DNA of 64,000 bases from Asterella californica (GCA_036924285.1 JAYKYS010000015.1:8990001-9054000); one strand, 5' to 3'; shown: positions 44,336-56,033, counted from the first letter of the stretch. Numbers and translations: made by a program. The notes: a model not told the origin generated them from the letters alone.

Positions 44336-44622
44336 TGATATCTACCATCTAAGATCATTTTTAGGTGATTTAAAGTTAACATTTTTGCCAAACCTCTCCG
44401 ATCGACACTGGAATTTGATGTAAGTAGTTCATCTCATACAAACAAAAGAAAACATATGTGAGAGGTTTCTAAGAACATTTACGGGGTAACTTGGTTTGGG
44501 TCCATATCTTCCATCTTGATCATTTAGGTGATTTAAAAATTCACATCTTTTTTTAACTTATACATCGGAACCAAAATTTGTACAGCAATTTACCTCATGC
44601 AAGCAAAAAGTATCCATGAGTA
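44336..44622. repeat. diverged direct repeats, ~125 bp, two copies
   Basis: About 44336-44460 and 44502-44622 share, in order, ATATCT-CCATCT, GATCATTT, TTAGGTGATTTAAA, a CATCGG/GATCGA region, and CTCAT-CAA-CAAAA before ATATGTGAG or ATCCATGAG. They are old and diverged; origin unknown. Confidence 0.5.
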
Positions 44623-47600
44623 TTGTCGTGAGCATACACATCTCCACACAACATATATCGTTGTCTGATCAAACGACACATAAACACAACATATATAACA
44701 GCATGACGTCATACACATACACAAGTGTATCACAATCTTCTATTCATCCATATTGAAATGTCAACCAGCAACACAAAGATCATTCCAGTCAAGCCAAACC
44801 CACTTTATGCATCAGAAAATCAAGATTACTCTCACTCAAGTTCTTGTCTGAAAAGGTCGGCCGAACTCTAGCTACAGTAGTAGGAACACAACCTAACCAA
44901 GTTGTAGTACATTTTTTATTTTTTATTATTTTTTATTTTATTTTTGTTATAACCATACAGTGAGAACAGTGATCGGACGTCTCTCGTTCGTGTGTACCGG
45001 TAAGTTTTTTGCGAGAAGAATTTTCTGTCGGTGTTAGGTTTGTGTGGTCAGCTTTTCTTTCATACGACACATAGAAATACATGCTCATAGCCTTCACTGG
45101 CAAAACGGCCACTGAACTGTTATGTGTGGTCAGTCTCCCTCGCCGTGTTCTTTCGTACAGTAGTAATTAATGCTGCTGATAAGATCTACAGGTTCGGCTG
45201 GTTTTCTTGAGCACAGGAACTTTGAAGAATTCCATGTTGTGATCGAAGCTAACACCCATGTCTCTTTAGGATTCGCAGATCATCTTCATACCATACCTCG
45301 AGCTCAGATTCACCACTTGTTTGCAGAATACCTATTTTTCCTTATAAAATGAGTTTTCGCGTTCAAGATTGAAAACTCCAAAGAATCCGTCAAATTTCTG
45401 AATTTTTTATTAATTTTCAGAACTCTAAGTTTTTGTAGAAATTAGAATAGTTAGAATAAATTATATTAGAATTTTAATATCTTTTATTCTTTTAAGATTT
45501 CAGTACTCTACTCATGTAAAATTTTTTTTATACATGACCTTCTCATAATTATTTTCTGTCAAATATGTGTACTTTCTAAACTTTTAACAGGAGATAAAGA
45601 AAAAGAAAACCACCGATGTAGTAAGAAAATCATCACAAACGTTGACTGGAGTCTGATTTCACGATTGGCTTAATAATAAATTCATAAAATTATTATCATA
45701 CTATTCTGGACATACACTAAATACAGAAGACAGTGTAGAAGACAAGACATTTGCCGAACTAGCCAAGAATCACAATGAAACAGTCGTAGTCTAGACATCT
45801 TGAAGGATAGGTCAAAGAAATAAAACTTTAGCTAACGACAGCGAACCTCCCTGAGTACAACGGTTAATCATCCAGTCTCAAATCCAGTTTTGGTTTTCTA
45901 ACTTCAGATCGATTAAATTTACGATATATTGGACAGCACTTCTGCACTAGATGCTAAAATCAAGAAAATTTAAGTAAGTTCCGACACACATGCTAACGAC
46001 TCTATTGATATTCTAACATTTTCCAATGGACCAATAAACGCAAAAAATACACGCATCAAGCTAAAAATCTTATCAAACAGTAAAAACGATTGGGCTCATA
46101 GAGGAGTCACGTGGTAAACTGTCAATACCGAACCGTCGTTCCTGCAACTCATTGAGATCTCAATTTCTCCTCTCTGATCAAAAGTCGACTATGGTTCTCT
46201 TAATCTAGTAGACTTGATCAAATATAATTGTCGGTAGCTATCATAAAATGACCCTTGAAGATAATTGTCTCTCTTTTCTTTGTGTCTCCTTGTATTGGAC
46301 TGTGTATCAAGAAATAAGAGAAACTACAAGTCTCTAACTCTCCGTCTCTTCTAGTCCATCTTCTCGCTTCTCCATCTGAAAAAAATCATTTCTTTGGGTC
46401 TTTACCCTCTAGTTTATATATGTAAAGGTTCATGTTGAGGTTGATACTTGTCGGTTTTAACTAGGTTCATCACATGTTTTGTGAATCATCGTCCGGTGGC
46501 TTTTGTATTATTAGTCAATCTGAAACATGTTACACACAAGATTCAATACAACTGTTTGGATACGGTGGCTATCCTTATATGATCTTTTGACTTTTGTTGC
46601 ACTATAGTAATGAGTTGAATCCAGCATCATACTGTCATCAATGATTGCTCTCATGTCATGGAAAGCAGACTTAGAGATATTTGAAACTAGACTACTTCTC
46701 CATATTAGCTTATGAGGATCTTGCTGCATGTGAGTATTGTCACAAAAGATTTTTTTAACCCCTTATCCACCTACCTCAGACGATGATTTAACCGCAAGTG
46801 GATGTCATGAAAATAATCAACAGATCGAGAGCATCTCTCAAGCCTAAGAGAAAGGTTTAGGACTCTTGCTTCACTTCGGAAGGAATGAGACCGTGTGGAG
46901 ACATAGTCCATAGCGCACAAGACATCTAGAGATCTTAGTACAGAAAAAAGAGGAGATTTTGAAATCCAGAGAAAGTTGTAAGGTTTTCTTCTCAAGATTA
47001 TGGAGAGTGACCACGTGAGATAAGAATTAACTGCTTGATTAGGTCCGTGATATCTGCCATTTAGAGAGATGTTCGATTTGGAGAGAGAATACTTTTTAGT
47101 TGGAGATTTCACAGCTTTCGTCTCGGAAAAGAGACGATGATCGACCTCAGATATCTACCGGACCACTATTTCGTGAACGTTGAAACTCATGTAAGCTATA
47201 TGAGCATGTTTTATACTGTGAGATGTTAGAATAAAGCTTTGTTTTGTGTATCAGTCTCAATTGGACTTGCTTCAGTGTGTGAGAAGTTTTAATTCTCTTC
47301 AATTACTGCAATGTATCGCTTCAAAGTCTCATGTAGAGCTCCTAAAGTACGAGAATGGTTGTAGTATTGTGTTTGGGTTCTGATTCAACATCGGATAACG
47401 GAAGCGCTGTCTAAACTGCTTCTGAATCTTAAAACCCAAACGTACTTTAAGTTCTAGATCAGAACTTGAAGTCTCGCTAAAGATTAGTCCGTTATCCAAA
47501 TCTGATCCGAGCGGACTTCTCATTCTCATAGACTTTGGAAAACAAAACAACATTTTAACAACGACAACAAAATTCCGATCTGAAGACGAAATTGATACCG

Positions 47601-47912
47601 ATCTTCAAAATGATTTGCATTCGACGATAATTTCACTATAGACCAACGATGTATTTACGTCCGATTTACAACTATCACCTTGCTCCTACTATGATGCTGG
47701 TACCTATCATTGTTATGGGCGAGAATCTGCATGTGGGCCAAATTTGATATAGTAAGCGATTCATGTATTCGCTGTAGTGTAGATGAAGTAACGGTTATGT
47801 CAGTTCATTGGTGTACTAGGGGGTTTCAAACATAGGCCCGTGCCGAGTCACGGGCTTGTCCGTAGTGACCCAAGACGGATTTCAATGTCTAGTCCGACGG
47901 GCACTTGTCGGA

Positions 47913-47980
47913 GGTGCCCGTCGTTCGATCATAGACTGAACCGACAGGTGTCCGTCGTTCGATCACAGACTGAGCAGTTT
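47913..47980. repeat. tandem duplication, 34-bp unit
   Basis: GGTGCCCGTCGTTCGATCA and GGTGTCCGTCGTTCGATCA begin the two units at 47913 and 47947. The repeat lies about 140 bp left of the Harbinger element. Confidence 0.75.
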
Positions 47981-48112
47981 AGTCCATAGTCGTGAATAAT
48001 TACGTTCATTTAAGACGGGGATGAGAATTCTGTCAACCTACTGCACGAACTCATGTAATCATAAATGCCCAGATCCGTTTGACATCCGTGGGGGATCACA
48101 ATAGACCTTATC

Positions 48113-48115
48113 TTA
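48113..48115. repeat. Harbinger TTA duplication, left
   Basis: TTA here and at 52142-52144 flank the inverted repeats directly; a three-base TWA duplication is characteristic of PIF/Harbinger elements. Confidence 0.8.
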
Positions 48116-48940
48116 GAGCCCCACCGCACTGCAGGTCGATCCTGGTGGAACTGCGACATTTCTGGTGAATATCCTGACAAGTCCAACGGAGCGATTTTTC
48201 TGGAAATGTGTCAGACTTTACAATAAACTAAAACTGAGGACCGCACTGTAGTAGTACACAGTGGCAATTTAATGTCCATCTGTATCATAATAAATGTATG
48301 TTGTTGTCCACGTGGTGACTTCTTGTACTGTCTCGCGAACATATTCGATGAATTGCACAAAAGGACTGTCTTATACTCTTTTTCAGCAGTGACTACAGGC
48401 GACGGCGAGCTAGAGGGGGCGAGCTAGAGACGAGCTACGATAAGCCTCTTCAGCTCAAGACTCGTTACACGGTGGGGAGTCCATGACCCGCAGCGACTAC
48501 ATATTAACATCCAGATGAAGATTGAGATCAAAAAACAAAAAGCAATGTCAACTCAATGAACACGCATGAACGAGCATACCGTCTCCGCTCCTACATTTCT
48601 CATTCACCGCCTGCTAGCATTGCGAAGTACTGCCCAGAGATTCAGAAGCCAAGATATCTTTCGAGAAGTCTCTAGTATCTCAGCGCATAAACGTTGATCA
48701 GAAACGTAAGTTCAGAAAGTACGTGAGAAAGACAAGCTCAAGAGAGACTTGTTATGAGGCTAATTGAGGAGTTGAACCTCAACCTGAAGCTTCAGAGCTT
48801 AGCCACCGAGTCTCTTTTGAAGACCACAGCTTGTAATAAAAAGTTGCAGGAATATAAAAATAAAGCGAGAGGGTATATTGAGTAGACGACTTACCTTCTT
48901 GTCTTCGACGAAGCTGCAACGAATTTCATGAAGAAGGTTA
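48116..48940. other. Harbinger subterminal non-coding region
   Basis: It lies between the left inverted repeat and the end of the transposase frame. No coding frame or repeat is recognised; it probably holds the transposase 3' untranslated region and subterminal binding sites. Confidence 0.45.
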
Positions 48941-50215
48941 TTATCCATCGAGAGCTAAAAATTCTGCAAGGGCAGAACGGAATTCCCCACCTGTGTCCCC
49001 CGGTCTAGAGAAGTTTACACTTGTATGAAAGACTGGTACAGGGTTCATATCGCTACGACCTGTCGAATGGACCCGGTTGTGAACTAAAATATTATGCAAC
49101 ACACAACACGCGTGGACGAGTCGTGCTGCCCAGTTAACACTCGAGTTAATCCTTGTTGTTAAAATTCGGAACCTCACTTTCAGTACCCCGAAAGCCTGTT
49201 CAATAACGATACGGCCTCTAGTGTGCCGTTCAGTGTATAATATCTGCAAGTCTGTAGAATGAGGATTGATGCTATAAGGCATCATCAGCCAAAGTTGCAT
49301 TGTATATCCTGAGTCACCAAGGACATAAGGTTTTAAATGGACACCATCATTAATCCTAAGAACAGGCTCTATGAGGATTTTCCCGTCTACTGCCTTCTGG
49401 AAAAAACTAGATACACGCCGGACACGTTTATCATTAGTGGATCTAGGAGAGCCTACATGTATATCGAGAAAACTACCGTCAGTATCACATATTGCTTGGA
49501 GAACAATAGAGTGATATCCCTTACGGTTATAGAAGTCGAGAGCCATAGCTGATCCTTTTGGAGCTTGAATGCGAATGTGGGTGCCATCAATGGCACCTTG
49601 GCAGTTTGGCAGACCACAGCGACGATAAATCCCATAGACACTCGCTCCATCCCACCCCCAGTAGGCCAAGTCAAGTATTTTGGTCCAAGTACAAATACCA
49701 CCGCATTCACAACATCCCACATAATCTCTTGCACAGTAGATTCACCTATCTCAAACCTTTCAGCCACATGAAAATAATTAGCCCCCGTGGCCAAACGATA
49801 CAAAGCAGCTCCCACCCGCACTTCCACTGGGATATCACGTCTAAACTGAGTGTTCTCTTTCCGTGTGTTCAGCAACAAGTGACATGAAAACAGGTTTCGG
49901 CATTCGTAGTGTTTTTACCCATCTACTATCATCATAACTGTGCCACAAGAAGTAATCAAACCAAATCAACGAACGTTCTTTCACCCACCATCGAGTTACC
50001 TCATCGTCATCGACAGCTTGTGCTAAAAGCAAATGGGCAGTCAAAATACAATGTATCCATGCCCTTGATAGTTCCTCAAACTCCAGAGATGAATCTCCTT
50101 CGTCTTCGTCCATGAAGGAAGTTAGTTCCAACACTACTTCTACACACATCATGCACGATGCTATGATCACAAGAAGGAGCTGCAACATCTCTACAACGCA
50201 TGTACAGACAGCCAA
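48941..50215 (-). pseudogene. PIF/Harbinger DDE transposase
   Basis: Three overlapping frames (49841-50215, 49453-49878, 48941-49720) make one transposase. The N-terminal part has WVKTLRMPKPVFMSL. The helix-turn-helix-like part has FRRDIPVEVRVGAALYRLA, then FEIGESTVQEIMWDVV. The catalytic core has LPNCQGAIDGTHIRI (first Asp, about residue 45 of the last frame), YVLGDSGYTMQLWLM (second Asp) and RIVIEQAFGVLKVRFRIL (Glu), then CCVLHNIL near the end. It would cut the element at its inverted repeats. Two frameshifts (about 49870 and 49630) interrupt it. An intron could in principle explain a junction, but no good splice pair was found. Confidence 0.88.
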
Positions 50216-50323
50216 AAGTTGCCAACTAGTCAGGCAACTCTAGGATATCAAACTGAATTTATAAACTTCCACCGAGAAATGAAAGAAGCCATCCCAGCTA
50301 AAGAAGTACATTGAAGCTACCAA

Positions 50324-51075
50324 TTACTCTTCCCTCACCTCTCGAGAACGATGATCGACTAGGGCTGGAAACTTATCCGCAATGCGAGACAGTGCTCCAG
50401 CCATCTCATCTAGCACGGAACATAGTTCACGACTACGAACTGATGCAGCTAGAGTACGCCGTTCTTCACTGTCTTGCTGGAATTTCAGGCGTTGTCGTTC
50501 CACTTCCACTATACTATCACTGAAACCAGACATGGAATCCACTAGTCCACTAGAAGACTTCGAACTTGACTTCTTTCGCTTTATCCCACTATTTGACTTC
50601 ACTGGACGACTGTCACTAGCAGTGTCAGAAGCTTGGACTCGTTCCTCTTCGGTAACTTGATCCGGATTCTCATCTGAACCTTCTTGAACACCCGGACTGC
50701 TCTGTTGAGGTACAGGATTGCTCTCGGAAATGCAAGAGGGTGACATGCAAGCTCTCCCACCATAAAAAGACTCAAGCAGGTCTATCCAATTGTCTGGAAA
50801 ATCTGATGGTAACTTGTTTTTTGTACGCTCTTTCTTACCCACTGACTGATACGGGGGATTACCACTTCTTGCATTCCAGTCCTTTACTTTCTTATAAGCG
50901 CCCACTAAATTCTCCCACTTCGTCTTCAACTTTCCTGCCTCGACAAAAACCCCTCGCTAACTCATGGCTTCCTGAATTCGACGTCATTTTGCATCGGATG
51001 TGACAATGTGGTCCCTCCCAGTCTGCGACTCGAATTCCTCCCATTCTATCTTTTTAGACTCTATTAAAGCAAGGA
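50324..51075 (-). pseudogene. Harbinger ORF1: Myb/SANT-like DNA-binding protein
   Basis: The open frame 50324-50929 carries KTKWENLVGAYKKVKDWN, the last helix of a Myb/SANT-like (trihelix) domain, then a serine-rich linker with IKRKKSSSKSSS, and a C-terminal helix, FQQDSEERRTLAASVRSREL. Upstream in the same frame, beyond two stops (TGA where TGG is expected after SDAK, and TAG after AMS), the first helices can be read (LALIESKKIEWEEF at about 51020-51075). In this superfamily the Myb-like protein helps transposase enter the nucleus and bind the ends. The two stops mark decay. Confidence 0.78.
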
Positions 51076-51097
51076 CTTGCCAATTCTCCCAACACAT

Positions 51098-51547
51098 TCA
51101 ACTTGCAACAAGGGGGTTACCTGATCCATCGTCTTCAATACGACTCACGCGAGGCAGCGGTGGTAGATTAGCTTGCGAAGAAGAGCCTAAACTCCTTCGT
51201 CCTCGACTTGGAATCTCATAATCGGCAGGTATGTTCTCAGTGCAGACGGCACCGTGTAAACTGGTCCCGAATATTAACCCCGGCGGCAGAAGATGATGGG
51301 TCATGGGTGGGATACCGAATTGGCTCAAGCTACCAATTGTAGAATTACAATTCTGCGAGTCGAGAACACCCTGAAGTGCATGTCCTGAACTTGCTCTACC
51401 CTCCATGAATCTTGATAATCTTCTCAAGAAGAAGACCAAGATCACGATGGAACAACCAGCTTTCCACCCGAAGACTGTCCCAAGAATGAAACCGAGAAAG
51501 ACTGTCGCTGACAGACGCATCAGAAGGTGCAATATCCGATTCACCAT
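51098..51547 (-). other. uncertain frame upstream of the Myb-like ORF
   Basis: A 149-codon minus-strand frame lies where the 5' part of the Harbinger ORF1 transcript would be. It starts with a hydrophobic segment (LSATVFLGFILGTVFGW) and ends with a serine/proline-rich part. No family is recognised. It may be an upstream exon or leader sequence, or a chance frame. Confidence 0.25.
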
Positions 51548-51794
51548 TCAAGATATGTACTCCCACCCGGTACTCGATCGATCAGACCCACCGCCAACAA
51601 GAAAGAGCAAAGAATGCACATTAAGGATCTCCGATAGCAGTCCATGGTTCTTAGCACATCGTCTTGAATCCAATGTTATGAAGAGATCACGACGTTTTCT
51701 GCGACCAAGATCACCGAATTCGCAGTGAGAAACCTTCACGGTACATTAAAGAAGACTGCAAACCTCGCGACTTTTTGCGTACATCAAAAGGATA

Positions 51795-52094
51795 ATGAGC
51801 AGCAACATCGATAATCGTTCAAGAGCGGCAACATCGATAATCGTTCAAGAGCGACAGCCTGAAGAAAATTGGCGCGCGCGTGTGTACAAGTGGATTCCTG
51901 TGCATCGAGGCAAAAATGAGTTTCTATGGGCCGGCGCACTGACACACTTGAAGCCAACTCCACCGAAATCCGTCACTTGCTGCGCAAATGTCTACGCTCC
52001 TGACACATACTTAAAAAAATATAAACAATCGAGTTCCAAAGAAGACGACGACAGTCCGGTTTTTACGCTTATTCACGATCCTACATGGTCCTAA
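51795..52094 (+). CDS. unrecognised 99-codon frame inside the Harbinger element, opposite strand
   Basis: The frame ends just before the right inverted repeat and runs against both transposon genes. Its start lies in a 26-bp tandem duplication (51802-51853), so SSNIDNRSRAATSI is partly repeat-derived. The rest (RARVYKWIPV, CCANVYAPDTYLKKY) has no family I can name. It could be a captured host fragment, a small element gene, or chance. Low confidence. Confidence 0.2.
   Translation: MSSNIDNRSRAATSIIVQERQPEENWRARVYKWIPVHRGKNEFLWAGALTHLKPTPPKSVTCCANVYAPDTYLKKYKQSSSKEDDDSPVFTLIHDPTWS
51802..51853. repeat. 26-bp tandem duplication
   Basis: GCAACATCGATAATCGTTCA begins both 26-bp units (51802-51827 and 51828-51853); they are identical as read. 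It lies about 290 bp inside the right end of the Harbinger element. Confidence 0.85.
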
Positions 52095-52144
52095 ACTGCC
52101 GCGGCGTCTGACAGCTTATAAGCGGCAGTGCGGTGGGGCTCTTA

Positions 52145-53107
52145 GAATCCGTCTGTGTATGACGAACCCTAATGTTTGAAACTGCATCCACAAGGCCCAT
52201 ACGGACGGATTTGCATGAACCAAGGAAGGGACCCGGACCGGACTATAAATATAAACTGACAGAACATAGTCGTTGGACTTTTCTTTTATTAGTAACATGG
52301 TAACGTTTTTCTCTACGTGGTGAAGCCTGTCCGAGAAGGAAACGTATAAATCTCTGCTAACGGGGTTGACTTGTTGTATCATATTCGAAATGTTTAGCGG
52401 GTTGTAAACCAGCTATTAGAGGTCGTGGTAGAATATGGCAAGTAGCCATAAGAACTGTGGAAATACAAATAAAATAATAAAGCATGAATATTTTCTAATA
52501 AGTTTATTCTTGAGAATGTCTTCACACGTATGTCACTGTTAAGTATTTCCAAATAGACTTTTATTTGTAAAAGGAAAGTAGAATTTTCTCGGGTCTTGTG
52601 TTTCTGGTCTATATAATAAATATGTTTTCCTTGCTTACAAAGTCGTTCGGCAAGTTGCATATCCTCTGCCCACTTTCCCTCTCGCTACCACATTTTGGTC
52701 ATATTATTTTGCCATCACTTTCTAATCCACATCAGATTAACCTACACACTTCGCTTGTCACCTTACTCCTTTTTACTCAAAACCACATGAATCTAAATAA
52801 ATATGCATGCAACATTCACTTTTGTCCGGAGAAAGAAAGAAGACAAGCGTGAAAAGAAGAGCTTAATCTACCAGCCAAATTGTAATGGACAGTGGAGTGG
52901 ATTTGTTAGAATTTTTAGACTATTAATAGGTGTTACATTATGATTACTTATGAAATGTTAGTTATATTCTGAAGTGTTAACAAAACTAACAAATAACATT
53001 ATAACCATTATAATTTAAAATTTTATATTATATATCAAATACATAATGAATACTAGAAATTCCACTGAAAACCCATAAACGTTGAAACGCACTCCAAGAA
53101 CCATAAG
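52145..53107. other. spacer right of the Harbinger element
   Basis: No supported gene. The first 70 bp contain TTTGAAAC and CCGTC motifs that partly mirror 47824-47884 on the other side of the element. Confidence 0.4.
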
Positions 53108-53158
53108 ATTTAATTTATCACCTACCTTTCTCGCCGAAAGAGTTGTGATAAATTAAAT
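53108..53158. repeat. hairpin with 14-bp perfect arms, AATTTATCACC family
   Basis: ATTTAATTTATCAC (53108-53121) and GTGATAAATTAAAT (53145-53158) are exact inverted complements. A second small stem (CTTTC/GAAAG) lies inside the loop. Confidence 0.8.
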
Positions 53159-53315
53159 GACTTTGCATTATTTCTCACTTCCAAAGTGGGAAGAGGTGAA
53201 AATATGCAAGGAAGTCTAGATAAATCTTACTTACTGTTTAATCGTACCATATTATCTTTTCCTGCAATTCTAACTTGTTTGTATATTCTCCGCTATTAGG
53301 TAGACAAGCCTGTAT

Positions 53316-53361
53316 AATTTATTACTTAACCCTTACGATGAGAAGGGTTAGGTAATAAATT
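53316..53361. repeat. hairpin, AATTTATTACC family
   Basis: AATTTATTAC (53316-53325) and GTAATAAATT (53352-53361), with an inner AACCCTT/AAGGGTT stem. The arms are nearly those of 9069-9115, about 44 kb away. Confidence 0.8.
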
Positions 53362-55911
53362 AATGTCATACATAAATAAAATAATGATTATCTGAAACCA
53401 GTCTCATTCTTATGGTTTTGGCAATGCGACAGGTCTTGCTACACGTATAGGTTTCCTCTGGAGTCTCATGCAGATTGTGTAATATTTAATGTTTATTAAA
53501 TAATTAAATTAAATTTTTACTTTCTCTAAATTTTTATTTAATATATAAAATTTCTTTATAATTTAAATAAAAATATAAAACCAATCCATCGTCTCTATTT
53601 TTTCTCTCATACCCTGCTTTTCCATTTCTTTGCTATCCTTGGTAAGGTAGTTTGGAATACATATTCTCAAGCCTCTAGACTTCATAAGCTAGGATATCTC
53701 CTGCCATTTCATAAAAGAGGTTTGACTGTTGAAACAATATAATACACGCATGACTGCTACTTCCTGTAATCGAAACACCCTTCTTATAACTGAAGTGGGG
53801 AAATGTAGTAGTTATTTTTACTCTAGACGCTGTTGATTGGGTACTCGATTAGGAACTCAAATTTCATGTTTGTCAAAGGTGGAATCATTGTATTACTGAC
53901 CAAAGAGATGTGATTGGCCTTTCTTCGTCTTCAAGTATCCAGTATATGATGATTACTTCAGAGTGAGAACTGGGTTCAAAAGTGGTTTCAGCTACTTCAA
54001 GACGATCGATTCGAGAACTTTCTCGAGAACCTACATTGTCTCCTGATAATCAGAAGATGGACCAACGAATCCGAAAGTCATTCTCAAATATTCCTCCTGA
54101 CATAGGGAAATGAGGGACTAGCATCTGTAAGTGTTACTGGCAATGATGATAAATCAGCACTGCATGGTTGCTTGTACTAAAAGAAAAGAAGATGTGACCT
54201 GAGTGACTTTTCTTAAGTGAAGGAAGAACACAATACAACTGGTGCTACATTATATTACTACATCTATTTCTCACGAGCTTGAGGAAATGTATGATGCGAA
54301 ACTTGTACGGACGGTTACTGCCAAGTTAGGAAATGACCTGGAGGAAGTTTAGATCAGAAGATGGATTCCACACGTGTCAACTCACATCCAGTAGCCAGTG
54401 AGTTGAGTGCTCTGGCTCAAACTAAACTCAGAGGACGACACAACATCGTTATACAAGGGTACATTACTGTATGTGGTTAAATTTGGAGTGCAGTAAGCAC
54501 TGGATTCTGGTGTCAAGCGAAGAAAACATGGGCTGAACCAGGATTACAATAGAATCATGCATCATGACCTCATCAGTTTGCCACAATAGTACTCTCGATC
54601 CTATCTGCAAGAACAAAGCAGTGCTAAAAACATCTCGGTGCATTTAACATGATTTACCTATACATGGTTCTCACCAAGATTAAAGGTTAAAAAACAGAGC
54701 TTCAGTGCGATATACTTAGAACCTCGGGCTAGAAGCCAGTTGACTTTCCTGATTTCACTTTTTCTTTCTCTATTCCATCGGTTTCTAGTCATTCCTGTTG
54801 TGTCTATAGACCGATCGGTTTCTAACCCTCAGAGCCGGACCGAGATCCTGGAATACCCATCGATGATAAACTCAAGGTGTGAACTCGGCGGTCTATACTT
54901 CAGTCCACTCCAATGACGACAAGTAGTGGTGAAATTAAGTTCTCGCACTGAAAATGAATCACGAGGTCACCAACAACTACCAAACCTATTCGCATGGCCG
55001 TGAGAGTTGCGTTTGCATCCGTGTTCATCTACAATTTTTCCATCCATTTTTCTTTCAGAAGGTATTTACAAGATATAAAATCTCAGATTTTACATCTTTG
55101 TAAATATGTTATATCGATATTCCATTTTCATCCATGTTTCTGGATTATTGTTGTTGCACTAGGGAATAGCTGTATAATCATGTAGCTATAGCTGCCATCA
55201 GAATGTTCTCAGTAGGAAGCTGGATGCTTTGTGTACTCCCTCATCAAAAAGACTGAAACTTCTAGTTTCTAGTTTCAACGAACACTATGAAACTAGAACC
55301 ATCTACTTTGTGTATTTGGCATTCCTCAAAGCACTGCTAGATAATACTGCCCCCTTCAGGTCTACACTTGGGTTCGATGTATATGGCAACGAAGGAGCGT
55401 AAAACAAGATGAAGTGATTTGATACACACCATCTTGCTCAAGGAATTTTAGAACATGTTACATAATGAACTAACTAACTTGTGAGCGAACTTTATGTATA
55501 GAATAAGCCATGGGATGGAGTGGTTTCTTAGTCGTAAACTACTCCCGAAGTGGAATGGTTACGACTGAGAAGCCACGATTATGATTGTGGGTTTGATAAA
55601 ATTAAAGATAAAGAAAATACATAGTTTTGATTGTTTTACGAGGAGATGTAACAGTTGAAATGTATATTTAAAATATTTTCTAAATTAAATATATGAAGAT
55701 TATACTTTATCAATAAATATAATTTATCAGATAATTTATTTGATAATCCACTGCAAAGGATGATGTATCGTACATAAAGCCACTCCAAGAGAGACATTTT
55801 ATTTCCAAAATTCCTTATAGCTGTGTAGATTCCCTCATGTGCATGATATAGCTGGAGGGGTTAATGTAACTGGTACAAAGAATTCAAACAATACCATAGT
55901 ATTGCAACACG
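53362..55911. other. AT-rich spacer
   Basis: No frame above about 65 codons, no recognised domain and no clear repeat. Confidence 0.45.
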
Positions 55912-55915
55912 TTAA

Positions 55916-56033
55916 CTCTACTCATATTAATTACACTGCCGTGCAGTGTAATAGTGATATATCGTGATTTATCACTTCATCGGACGATCAAGATTCATGC
56001 AAAGTCGCACCACGTCAATTTATAGGAGTAGAG
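55916..56033. mobile_element. 118-bp MITE flanked by TTAA
   Basis: Inverted termini CTCTACTCATATTAATT (left) and AATTTATAGGAGTAGAG (right) match at most positions and are flanked by TTAA at 55912-55915 and 56034-56037. The middle contains a perfect palindrome, ATTACACTGC / GCAGTGTAAT (55930-55939 and 55943-55952). The TTAA target recalls piggyBac-like elements, but a three-base TAA duplication is also possible, so the superfamily is open. Confidence 0.55.

Larger units (their letters stand above)
33561..48112. other. long AT-rich spacer without recognisable genes
   Basis: Short frames occur but none shows a domain, codon bias or splice structure. GC-richer patches at 36870-37460, 37680-37860, 40780-40920 and 41440-42060 are unexplained. 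Repeats and hairpins inside are listed separately. A frame of 190 codons at 41442-42014 was judged unsupported. Confidence 0.45.
48116..52141 (-). mobile_element. PIF/Harbinger DNA transposon, structurally complete
   Basis: A 4,026-bp element with 17-bp perfect terminal inverted repeats (GAGCCCCACCGCACTGC at 48116-48132 and its complement at 52125-52141) and TTA on both sides. It carries the two gene types of this superfamily: a DDE transposase (48941-50215) and a Myb/SANT-like protein (50324-51075), both on the minus strand. Both are lightly damaged, so the copy is probably inactive, yet all three catalytic residues of the transposase remain. Confidence 0.92.

Noticed and set aside
46501..47560. 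Minus-strand frames that might be a further copia gag fragment
   Set aside because: A stretch reading ISLNGRYHG loosely recalls the start of copia gag, but no zinc knuckle, protease, LTR or primer-binding site is present.
30742..48112. Missing kinase domain of the LRR receptor in the downstream spacer
   Set aside because: I looked for glycine-loop, HRD and DFG-like motifs in the longer frames and saw none; the kinase part seems lost or elsewhere.
49558..49887. Plus-strand frames of 68-109 codons across 49337-49887
   Set aside because: Shadows of the Harbinger transposase on the opposite strand.
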